Notes under the pieces: generated by a model
What the model was told of the DNA's origin: nothing
The model's input: only the letters and a program-made list of their open reading frames with translations
Databases searched by the model: none
In this document: piece after piece, positions 33,562 through 40,826 of the stretch
Numbering within the stretch: position 1 is the first letter of the stretch
Layout: the number at the start of each line of letters is the position of its first letter
Translations under genes and position numbers: made by a program
Origin: JACCXE01 sp963718605
GTDB lineage: Bacteria; Actinomycetota; Acidimicrobiia; Acidimicrobiales; JACCXE01
NCBI GenBank assembly: GCA_963718605.1
Contig: OY970363.1
Coordinates: forward strand, 3,100,001 to 3,164,000
Direction of reading: 5' to 3'
Length of the DNA: 64,000 nt

Positions 33562-34515
33562 TCAGAGTTCTCCGTTGAGTGACGTCAGGTAGTCGCGCGT
33601 GCGCTGCCGCGAGGCGAGCAGTTCGTCACGGTTGTCGCCGATCGGCACGATCCGAATCGACACGTCTGTAACGCCGGCGTCAGCGAAGGACCGCAGCCGC
33701 TTCTCTACCGACGCCTCGCTGCCCGCGGCGAGAATGTCGCCGACGCTGGTCGCGTCGCCCGCGTCCAGCAGTCGCTGGTAGTTGGGCGACACCTCGGCTT
33801 CGCTCAGGATGCGATTCGCCCGCGCCACCGCGACATCCACGTCGCTGTCGTCACACACGCACACCGGAACGCCGGCAACGACGCGCGGCGCCGGACGCCC
33901 CGCCGAGGCGGCCGCCCGCGTGATGTGGGGCACGACGTGTGACGCAATCGCGCGCTCGTCGGCTAGCCACAGGATCGTGCCGTCGGTCCGCTCGCCAGCG
34001 AGGCGCAGCATGATCGGCCCGAGTGCGGCGATGAGGACGGGTGTCGGAGCGATGTCGGTGATGTCGAGTGGGTTGTGCACCGTGAAGATCTCGTTCTCGA
34101 CATCGACCGGCCCGGGGCCGGCGAGGGCCGCGTCCAGAACATCGAGGTAGGAACGCATCATCGCCGCGGGTTTTTCGTAGGGGAGGCCGAGCATGTCGTC
34201 GATGATCCAGTGATGCGACACGCCGAGGCCAAGGGCCAGACGTCCGCTGAGGACGGCCTGCACCGACAACGCCTGTTGCGCCAACGCGATGGGATGACGG
34301 GGCTGCACCGGCACGACCGCGGTGCCCACTTCAATGCGAGACGTGGCAAGGCCGACGAGCGTCGCAGCGGTGAGCGCGTCGAACTCGTCGGGGATTTGCG
34401 GCACCCACACCGACGAGAATCCGGCCTCCTCCGCCCACTTGGCGTCGGCTTGGAGGCGTTCCACCTTCGTCGCGTAACGGCCGCGCTCTGGGCCGACCAT
34501 CACCCCGATGCGCAC
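33562..34515 (-). CDS. LLM class F420-dependent oxidoreductase
   Basis: A 317-residue luciferase-like protein. The N-terminus is MRIGVMVGPERGRYATKVER, followed by WVPQIPDEFDALTAATLVGL and the LALGLGVSHHWIIDDMLGLP segment, characteristic of F420-dependent TIGR03564-like proteins. The loop VLIAALGPIMLRLAGERTDG would bind cofactor phosphate. It leads a leftward operon with the amidohydrolase and two ligases. A GAGAATTACGTTCTT site in the divergent region upstream may regulate it and the P450 on the other side. Confidence 0.86.
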   Translation of the reverse strand: MRIGVMVGPERGRYATKVERLQADAKWAEEAGFSSVWVPQIPDEFDALTAATLVGLATSRIEVGTAVVPVQPRHPIALAQQALSVQAVLSGRLALGLGVSHHWIIDDMLGLPYEKPAAMMRSYLDVLDAALAGPGPVDVENEIFTVHNPLDITDIAPTPVLIAALGPIMLRLAGERTDGTILWLADERAIASHVVPHITRAAASAGRPAPRVVAGVPVCVCDDSDVDVAVARANRILSEAEVSPNYQRLLDAGDATSVGDILAAGSEASVEKRLRSFADAGVTDVSIRIVPIGDNRDELLASRQRTRDYLTSLNGEL

Positions 34516-34540
34516 GGTGCTTCCTCCCCTCCCGCCGAGC

Positions 34541-34555
34541 GAGAATTACGTTCTT
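34541..34555. promoter_or_regulatory. Candidate operator between LLM and P450 genes
   Basis: GAGAATTACGTTCTT matches 11 of 14 defined positions of GAGAACGNCGTTCTC. It is midway between the start of the leftward LLM operon (34515) and the rightward P450 (34608), where one regulator could control both. Confidence 0.42.
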
Positions 34556-34595
34556 CTCTGAGTGTAACCGCAATCTCATTCCGGCGGATTTGGCC

Positions 34596-34601
34596 TAGGG
34601 T
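34596..34601 (+). promoter_or_regulatory. -10 box of a leaderless promoter
   Basis: TAGGGT (TANNNT) ends 6 nt before the GTG at 34608, the spacing of a leaderless transcript. No -35 is obvious. Confidence 0.35.
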
Positions 34602-34607
34602 GTGGCC

Positions 34608-35804
34608 GTGACCGCGACAGGACCAGACCTGTATTACGACCCATACGACTTCGGCATCGACGCCGACCCGTACCCGATCTGGAAGCGGATGCGCGACGAG
34701 CAACCGCTCTATTACAACGACAAGCACGACTTCTACGCGCTGAGCCGTTTTGGCGACGTCGAACCGGCGCTCGTCGATGTGAAGACGTATTCGTCGGCCA
34801 AGGGCTCGGTGCTGGAACTCATCAAGGCCGACATCCAGATGCCGCCGGGCACGTTCATCTTCGAAGACCCGCCCCAGCACGACTTGCACCGGGGGCTGTT
34901 GTCGCGGGTGTTTACGCCTCGCAAGATGGCGGCGATCGAACCCAAAGTGCGGGAGTACTGCGCGCGGACGCTTGATCCATTGGTCGGTTCGGGCAAGTTC
35001 GACTTCATCGCGGACCTGGGCGCGCAGATGCCGATGCGCACGATCGGCTTTCTTCTCGGCATCCCCGAATCCGATCAGGACGCCATTCGCGAAAAGATCG
35101 ACGCCACGCTCCGCCTCGACAGCGAGGACGGCACGACGCCGATCAGCGGTAACTACGGCCCACTCGAGGAATTCGGCAACTACATCGATTGGCGCGCCGA
35201 GCATCCTTCCGACGACCTGATGACCGAGCTGCTGCAAGCCGAGTTCGAAGACGAGACCGGCACGACGCGTCGCCTCAGCCGCGAGGAGGTCTTGAACTAC
35301 ATCAACCTCATCGCGGCCGCGGGCAACGAGACGACCACCCGTCTCATCGGCTGGACCGGCAAGGTGCTCGCCGAGCACCCCGACCAGCGGGCCGAACTCG
35401 CAGCTGATCGCGGCCTCGTGCCCAACGCCATCGAGGAACTACTGCGCTACGAGGCGCCGTCGCCAGTGCAGGCGCGCTACGTGACGCGCGACGTCGAGCA
35501 CTACGGCGACACCGTGCCACAGGGCAGCGCGATTCTCCTGCTGAACGCGGCCGCCAACCGCGACGAGCGCAAGTTCCCCGACGGCGAGAAGTTCGACATT
35601 CACCGCAAGATCGATCATCACCTTTCCTTCGGTTACGGCATCCACTTCTGTCTCGGCGCCGCGTTGGCTCGTCTGGAAGGCCGGGTCGCGCTCGACGAGG
35701 TGCTGCAGCGTTGGCCTGAGTGGACGGTCGACTGGGACAACGCCAAACAAGCGCGCACCTCGACCGTGCGGGGTTGGGAGACCCTTCCCGTCTTCACCTC
35801 GTAG
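34608..35804 (+). CDS. Cytochrome P450 (paralogue of the one at 23377)
   Basis: A 398-residue CYP from the GTG at 34608; a GTG at 34602 in the same frame is an alternative. I-helix AAAGNETTTRLIGW, K-helix AIEELLRYEAPS (ExxR) and haem loop FGYGIHFCLGAALARLEGR are complete. It is closely related to the P450 at 23377, sharing long blocks including LHRGLLSRVFTPRKM and STVRGWETLP. The two probably oxidise related substrates. It is monocistronic: the next gene begins 108 bp downstream with its own ribosome site. Confidence 0.93.
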   Translation: MTATGPDLYYDPYDFGIDADPYPIWKRMRDEQPLYYNDKHDFYALSRFGDVEPALVDVKTYSSAKGSVLELIKADIQMPPGTFIFEDPPQHDLHRGLLSRVFTPRKMAAIEPKVREYCARTLDPLVGSGKFDFIADLGAQMPMRTIGFLLGIPESDQDAIREKIDATLRLDSEDGTTPISGNYGPLEEFGNYIDWRAEHPSDDLMTELLQAEFEDETGTTRRLSREEVLNYINLIAAAGNETTTRLIGWTGKVLAEHPDQRAELAADRGLVPNAIEELLRYEAPSPVQARYVTRDVEHYGDTVPQGSAILLLNAAANRDERKFPDGEKFDIHRKIDHHLSFGYGIHFCLGAALARLEGRVALDEVLQRWPEWTVDWDNAKQARTSTVRGWETLPVFTS

Positions 35805-35912
35805 CCGGAGCAATTTTGTAAAAAATCCCGTCCGCGTGTCGAGAATCCAAAAGCGGCTCCGTCCTTGTAGTGAACGCGGCCAGAGTGGTCGCAGTCCCAG
35901 GAGGAGAACACG

Positions 35913-36320
35913 ATGGCCAAGTACCTGTTGCTGAAGCACTACCGGGGCGCCCCGGCGCCGGTGCACAACGTGCCGATGGACCAATGGACACCCGAAGAGT
36001 TCGAGACCCACGTTCATTTCATCCGCGACTTCGCAAAGAAGCTCGAAGGCACCGGCGAGTTCGTCGACGCGCAGGCGCTGTCGCCCGACGGCGTGTGGGT
36101 CCGGGGTGACGGCGAGGGCAGGCCACCGGTGACCGACGGCCCGTTCGCCGAAACGAAGGACCTGGCCGCTGGTTGGATGGTGATCGACGTCGACACCTAC
36201 GAGCGGGCGATCGAGCTCGCCGGCGAGTTGTCGGCTGCGCCCGGCGCCGGCGGTAAACCGATCTACGAGTGGCTGGAAGTGCGACCGTTCATGGAAGCAC
36301 CGCCCGCGTTCAGCGACTGA
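35913..36320 (+). CDS. YCII-related (DGPF domain) protein
   Basis: A 135-residue protein of the YCII/DGPF family: MAKYLLLKHYRGAPAP at the start, the signature VTDGPFAETKD near residue 70, and ELAGELSAAPGAGGKPIYEW. Function is unknown, but genes of this family are consistently found next to ECF42-type sigma factors. A strong ribosome site (AGGAGGAG) precedes the ATG. The sigma factor gene follows after 2 bp, so they form one operon. Confidence 0.9.
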   Translation: MAKYLLLKHYRGAPAPVHNVPMDQWTPEEFETHVHFIRDFAKKLEGTGEFVDAQALSPDGVWVRGDGEGRPPVTDGPFAETKDLAAGWMVIDVDTYERAIELAGELSAAPGAGGKPIYEWLEVRPFMEAPPAFSD

Positions 36321-36322
36321 TC

Positions 36323-37531
36323 GTGGACGACGTCGCGCTGCGCGCGCTCGTCCCGCAGGTCTTGAGCGTCCTCGTCCGTCGCGGAGCTGATTTCGCGACG
36401 GCCGAGGACGCGGTGCAAGAAGCGCTTCTGCGCGCGACTGACGCGTGGGCCGACGGCCGTCCGGCCGACCCCAAGGGATGGTTGATCACCGTCGCCTGGC
36501 GAGCGTTCATCGACCTCGCCCGGTCGGACGCGGCGCGCCGCGACCGTGAGGTGCAGTTCAGTGCGACTCCACCCATCGCGGCGGTGCCCGACGCCGACGA
36601 CACGCTCCGGCTGTATTTCCTGTGCGCGCACCCCGAGCTCACACCATCGTCCGCGGTTGCACTGACGTTGCGCGCCGTCGGCGGGCTCACCACGCGCCAG
36701 ATCGCGCAGGCGTACCTCGTGCCCGAGGCGACGATGGCGCAGCGCATCAGTCGAGCGAAGCGCACGGTGGGCGACGCCGGCGTGGGTGACACCGGCAACG
36801 TGCGCACGGTGATGCGCGTGCTTTACCTCGTCTTCAACGAGGGCCACTCCGGTGAGGTCGATCTCGCCGCCGAGGCCATCCGGCTTACCCGACAACTGGC
36901 CGTGTCTGTCGAGGATCCTGAGGTGGACGGGTTGCTGGCGTTGATGTTGCTGCACCACGCTCGCCGCCGCAGCCGCACCACGCCCGAAGGTGCGCTTGTG
37001 CCGCTGGCCCAACAGGACCGCGGCGGCTGGGACACGGCGCTCATCGCCGAAGGCGTCGGGATCCTCCAAACGGCGCTGGCGCGCGATCACCTCGGCGAGT
37101 ACCAGTGCCAAGCGTCGATCGCCGCGCTTCATGCTGACGCGCAGAGATTCGATGAGACCGACTGGGTGCAGATCGTCGAGTGGTACGACGAGCTACTCGG
37201 TTTCGCCGATACGCCAGTCGTACGGCTCAACCGTGCCGTCGCGGTGGGTGAAGCGGTTGACGCAGAGGCCGGGCTCGCGGCACTGGCGGAGATCGACCCG
37301 TCGATTCCGCGCCACGACGCGGTGGCCGCGTACCTGCACGAGAAGAACGGCGACCTCGACGCCGCGGCGCGTCTCTACGCCGAGGCCGCCCGCCACGCGC
37401 CCAACCTCGCCGAGCGCGACCACGCAACGCGGCAAGCGGCGCGCATAAATCAGACCGCGCCGCGACGGCGTGCCGCGATGATGGCCGCGTGGAACGCGTC
37501 GAGGTCATACTCACCAACAACGATCGGGTGA
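36323..37531 (+). CDS. ECF42-type RNA polymerase sigma factor with C-terminal helical-repeat extension
   Basis: A 402-residue sigma factor. Region 2 is ADFATAEDAVQEALLRATDA and WLITVAWRAFIDLARSDAAR (residues about 20-75); region 4 is AVGGLTTRQIAQAYLVPEAT with AQRISRAKRTV (about 115-155). A C-terminal domain of about 240 residues (RTVMRVLYLVFNEGHSGEVD, then TPR-like helices) is typical of ECF42, which lacks an anti-sigma factor and whose tail is thought to control it. GTG 36323, 3 bp after the DGPF gene stop, is my chosen start; earlier starts lie within that gene. The partner DGPF gene adjoins it. Confidence 0.9.
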   Translation: MDDVALRALVPQVLSVLVRRGADFATAEDAVQEALLRATDAWADGRPADPKGWLITVAWRAFIDLARSDAARRDREVQFSATPPIAAVPDADDTLRLYFLCAHPELTPSSAVALTLRAVGGLTTRQIAQAYLVPEATMAQRISRAKRTVGDAGVGDTGNVRTVMRVLYLVFNEGHSGEVDLAAEAIRLTRQLAVSVEDPEVDGLLALMLLHHARRRSRTTPEGALVPLAQQDRGGWDTALIAEGVGILQTALARDHLGEYQCQASIAALHADAQRFDETDWVQIVEWYDELLGFADTPVVRLNRAVAVGEAVDAEAGLAALAEIDPSIPRHDAVAAYLHEKNGDLDAAARLYAEAARHAPNLAERDHATRQAARINQTAPRRRAAMMAAWNASRSYSPTTIG

Positions 37532-38226
37532 CGTTGCGCGTCGGCGACGCGTTCCTGAAAATCGACGCCGTGCAGACACGCATCGACGTCGAGGTACAGG
37601 CGATCGCGTTGGCGCCGGTCCCCACGCCGACCATCCTGTGGCGCAACCCGCCGGTGCTCGCGCTCGCGCGCGTCGCCGGGTCTCCGCTCGGTGTGCTCGG
37701 CGAGCCACCGACGGCGTCGCCCGCGGCGTGGGCCGCGGTGGGAGCGGTGCTGCGCACGCTGCACGATGCGCCGCTGCCGCCCTGGCCGGGCCGCAGCATC
37801 GACGACCTCGCGGCGCGACTCGACCCCGAATGCGAGTGGCTAGTGGCCAACAACGTGCTGCCCACCAGCGTCGTAACGCACGCCCGCCGCCTCGCCGAGA
37901 CCGTGTTGCGGCCGTGGACGCCGGCGTTCATCCACGGCGACCTGCACATCGAGCACGTCTTCGTCGAGGCGGACGAGGTCACCGGCATCATCGACTGGTC
38001 GGAGGCGTCGCAGGGCGACGCGCTGTTCGACCTCGCCAGCCTCACCCTGGCCAACGAGGAACACCTCGACGACCTCCTCGCCGGTTACGGCCGCGACGTC
38101 GATCGCGACCTCATCCGAGGGTGGTGGGCGATGCGGTGCCTGCTGGCGATCCGCTGGCTGGCCGACAACGGCTACGGCGACCCGATGACCTTCCCCGAGT
38201 CCGCCGTCCTGCGGTCCCTCGCGTGA
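37489..38226 (+). CDS. Aminoglycoside phosphotransferase (APH)-fold protein
   Basis: A 245-residue kinase-like protein. FIHGDLHIEHVFVEADEVTG carries the catalytic His-Gly-Asp loop, and GIIDWSEASQGDALFDLASL the DW metal loop. His stands where many APH enzymes have Asn (HGDLHxxN), a variant common in actinobacterial phosphotransferases of unknown substrate. The N-terminal nucleotide lobe is short. The GTG at 37489 overlaps the sigma factor end by 43 bp; a later start is possible. It is read with the sigma factor operon. Resistance function should not be assumed. Confidence 0.8.
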   Translation: MERVEVILTNNDRVTLRVGDAFLKIDAVQTRIDVEVQAIALAPVPTPTILWRNPPVLALARVAGSPLGVLGEPPTASPAAWAAVGAVLRTLHDAPLPPWPGRSIDDLAARLDPECEWLVANNVLPTSVVTHARRLAETVLRPWTPAFIHGDLHIEHVFVEADEVTGIIDWSEASQGDALFDLASLTLANEEHLDDLLAGYGRDVDRDLIRGWWAMRCLLAIRWLADNGYGDPMTFPESAVLRSLA

Positions 38227-38232
38227 AACTGC

Positions 38233-39858
38233 TCAGCGGGTGAGAAGCATCACGCCGGATGGGGTGCCGCCGCCGGACGTGACCACGGCAACTTCGGCGT
38301 CGGCTACCTGACGGTCACCGGCCTCGCCGCGCAACTGCGCGATCGCTTCGTAGATGAAGCCGTACCCGTGGGTGCGGCCTTCGGAAAGTTGGCCCCCGTG
38401 CGGGTTGACGGGCACCTCGCCATCCAGCGCGATGCGCTTGCCGCCGTCGAGCCAGTCCTGCGCGCCACCGAGCTCGCAGAACCCGAGACCTTCGAGCCAC
38501 GAGATCGCGTTGAACGTGAACCCGTCATAGATGAGCGCGACGTCGACGTCGGCCTGGGTCATCGACGTGCGCGTCCAGAGGTGCGCGCACTGGCCCAGCA
38601 CCTGCGGTTCGTGCGTGACGGTGTCCTGCTCCCACGAGATGCGCTCGAGGATCTGCGTGCCCACGGCGTCGATGCGGATCGCCGGCTTGGCCAGATCGCC
38701 GACGGTGTCCGCCGCGGACACGATCACCGCGATCGACCCGTCGCACGGCACGTCGCAGTCGTACAACCCGAAGGGCGTGGTGATCGGACGGGCGTTCATG
38801 TAGTCGTCCATTGTCATCGGGTCGCGATAAATCGCGGCCGGGTTCAACGCCGCGTTGGCGCGCCCGTTCAACGCGATCCAGCCGAGCATCTCCTTCGTCG
38901 CACCGAACCGGTGCATGTACTGGTTCGCGTTCATGCCGATCCAGTTGCCGGCCGACATCGCGCCGAACGGTGCACGCCACTCCGAGTTGTAACCCGACAC
39001 GCGACCGGATCCACCGCTGCGGCCGAGGCCGAGCGTCGCATAGGTGGATTCCCACACGGTTCGAAAACACAACACGTGGCGGCAGAGCCCGCCTGCCACC
39101 GCGAGCATCGCCGCGATCACCGAACCGGCCGGGCCCGGTAGTTCGCCGCCACCGTTGAACCAGGTCGGCCGAATGCGCAGCGCCTCTTCGACCGCCTGCA
39201 CCCCACCCTCACTGATGCCGATTCCACTAACCGGTCCCGGATAAGTGGACAGGCCGTCGATGTCTTCGACGGTCAAACCCGCATCGGCGATCGCTTGCAG
39301 GCACGCGTCGATCGTCAACGACAACGGATCGACCATGAGCCGCCGGCCGAGCTTCGATCGGCCGATGCCCGACAGCACCGACTTGTGTTCGAAGCGGTCG
39401 GTCGTCAGCGGAGCCCGAGGGGTGCGTCGAGTCGGCGCCGGCACAATATTTTCAACTGCGGATTCGCCGTTCGGCGCGAACAGCGGCAGCCATACATCTT
39501 CGTGTTGTTCGAAGCGCACCGCGACCCGCATCCCAATTCCCACGTCGTCCACGTCGCAGTCCACGATTTTGGTGGTCAGGCGGACCGACGGGTCCTCGTC
39601 GAGCGCGACGTTCGCCACGACGTACGGCGGGACAAGGTCGGGCAGCCACTGCTGATGGTTGACGGTGAAGCCGATCACCGTTGCGTTGCCCGACACGACC
39701 GTTTCGGCGCGGTTCATGCTGCGGCACACGATGCAGACCGGCGACGGCGGGTGCACCATCGTCCCGCAGTCACCGCAGCTGTCGACGCGAAGCTTGCCGT
39801 CCTCGCCCGACGTCCAGAACCGGCGGTTTGCCGGGGTCAACTCGGGGAGCAGGGGCAC
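38233..39858 (-). CDS. DUF35 (OB-fold/Zn-ribbon)-thiolase fusion, Ltp2-like aldolase candidate
   Basis: A 541-residue protein. The N-terminal part (about 1-125) has a rubredoxin-like Zn ribbon (CGDCGTMVHPPSPVCIVC) and an OB fold with the LVPPYVVANVALDEDP segment. The C-terminal part (about 155-541) is thiolase-like: ALIYDGFTFNAISWLEGLGF, then VNPHGGQLSEGRTHGYGF. In steroid side-chain degradation, separate DUF35 and Ltp2 proteins form a retro-aldolase; here both are in one chain. True beta-ketothiolase Cys was not evident. GTG start (39856-39858), close behind the SDR at 39865-40695, transcribed leftward. Confidence 0.85.
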   Translation of the reverse strand: MPLLPELTPANRRFWTSGEDGKLRVDSCGDCGTMVHPPSPVCIVCRSMNRAETVVSGNATVIGFTVNHQQWLPDLVPPYVVANVALDEDPSVRLTTKIVDCDVDDVGIGMRVAVRFEQHEDVWLPLFAPNGESAVENIVPAPTRRTPRAPLTTDRFEHKSVLSGIGRSKLGRRLMVDPLSLTIDACLQAIADAGLTVEDIDGLSTYPGPVSGIGISEGGVQAVEEALRIRPTWFNGGGELPGPAGSVIAAMLAVAGGLCRHVLCFRTVWESTYATLGLGRSGGSGRVSGYNSEWRAPFGAMSAGNWIGMNANQYMHRFGATKEMLGWIALNGRANAALNPAAIYRDPMTMDDYMNARPITTPFGLYDCDVPCDGSIAVIVSAADTVGDLAKPAIRIDAVGTQILERISWEQDTVTHEPQVLGQCAHLWTRTSMTQADVDVALIYDGFTFNAISWLEGLGFCELGGAQDWLDGGKRIALDGEVPVNPHGGQLSEGRTHGYGFIYEAIAQLRGEAGDRQVADAEVAVVTSGGGTPSGVMLLTR

Positions 39859-39864
39859 CGCCTT

Positions 39865-40695
39865 CTAGAACTCGAGGCGGAAGAACCCGACGGCGTCAGC
39901 GGCCGGTTGGTACGTGCCGCTCATGCCCGAAGCGAGATAGCCCGAGTCCGTGACCAACGTGATGCCGGTGACGCCGGCGGCCGCGGTGCTGCAGAGGAAC
40001 ACGAGGGGATAGGCCTGGTCGAGCGGGGTCGACGGCTCGATGCCGACTTCTTCGCGGTAGTCCTCGCCGAATGTGAGCCACGTGTCCGCGTTGGCCCGCG
40101 CCAGCGGCGTGTTGGTCGGCCCCGGCAGGATCGCGTTGATGCGGATGCCCTTCTTCAGCAGTGGCATCGCTTGGCGGGCGACGTAGGTGCTCACCGTCAA
40201 CTTGCTCCAGAGGTAGTCGGCGCCCTTGCCGTTCGCTTCGGACCACGCCACCGCGCTGTCGAAGTCCGGCGTGTCGAGGTACTCGTTCACCTTGGTCAGG
40301 TTCTGCTCCCAGCCGAACCCCGCGGCCGAGGAGATGAAGCCGATGGCCGAACCGGGCGGCAGCATGTCGCCGGCGAGCAGCAGATCGATCATGTGGCGGT
40401 GACCGATGAAGTTGATGCGGTCGAGGCCAGGCGTGCCGTCGGCCACACCGGCGCATGAGAAGAGCGCGTGGATTGGCCCGCCGCACTCGGCCACCGCGGC
40501 GTCGATCGACTCCTTCTCGGCCAGGTTCAGGGCGATCGACTTCACGCCGTCGAGTTCCACCGCCGCTCGGTCCATGACCACCACTTCGGCTCCGCCATCG
40601 CGGACCACTTCGGCGACCGCCGCACCCATGCCAGTGGCACCGCCCACCACGAGTACTCGTTTGCCCTGATAGCTGAACGCGTCAAAGAGAGACAT
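39865..40695 (-). CDS. SDR family oxidoreductase
   Basis: A 276-residue SDR variant. GGATGMG (residues about 18-24) binds NAD(P), SCAG replaces the usual NNAG, and the catalytic residues are Ser in ISSAAG and YLWSK (Tyr, Lys). An insertion around NLTKVNEYLDTPDFDSAVAW before the Tyr is characteristic of 3-alpha-hydroxysteroid-type SDRs. It is cotranscribed with the DUF35-thiolase, consistent with making or using a ketone for side-chain cleavage. It diverges from the ABC transporter operon; the shared region holds two GAGAAC-type sites. Confidence 0.87.
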   Translation of the reverse strand: MSLFDAFSYQGKRVLVVGGATGMGAAVAEVVRDGGAEVVVMDRAAVELDGVKSIALNLAEKESIDAAVAECGGPIHALFSCAGVADGTPGLDRINFIGHRHMIDLLLAGDMLPPGSAIGFISSAAGFGWEQNLTKVNEYLDTPDFDSAVAWSEANGKGADYLWSKLTVSTYVARQAMPLLKKGIRINAILPGPTNTPLARANADTWLTFGEDYREEVGIEPSTPLDQAYPLVFLCSTAAAGVTGITLVTDSGYLASGMSGTYQPAADAVGFFRLEF

Positions 40696-40717
40696 GGCAG
40701 CGACGTTAGCGAAAGAT

Positions 40718-40732
40718 GAGAACCGCGTTCAC
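40718..40732. promoter_or_regulatory. Candidate operator in SDR/ABC-transporter divergent region
   Basis: GAGAACCGCGTTCAC matches 12 of 14 defined positions of GAGAACGNCGTTCTC and lies 23 bp upstream of the SDR start. It could govern both the SDR-thiolase unit and the transporter. Confidence 0.5.
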
Positions 40733-40774
40733 GCCAGCGTCCTTGGCTTTCCGCGATGGTCCGCGACCCGGAAT

Positions 40775-40786
40775 GAGAACTATGCT
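40775..40786 (+). promoter_or_regulatory. GAGAAC half-site abutting a -10 box for the ABC operon
   Basis: GAGAAC (40775-40780) is followed directly by TATGCT (40781-40786), a TANNNT -10 candidate, the same layout as GAGAACTACATT before the ferredoxin. The transcript would have a leader of about 35 nt with the AGGGGGGA ribosome site of the substrate-binding gene. Confidence 0.4.
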
Positions 40787-40826
40787 TCCGTTTTCTGGAT
40801 AGCCGGTTCTTGCAGTAGGGGGGAAG

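Noticed and set aside
37489..38226. Antibiotic resistance kinase
   Set aside because: The APH fold is shared by many unrelated kinases; motif variants and context with an ECF42 sigma factor do not support a resistance role.
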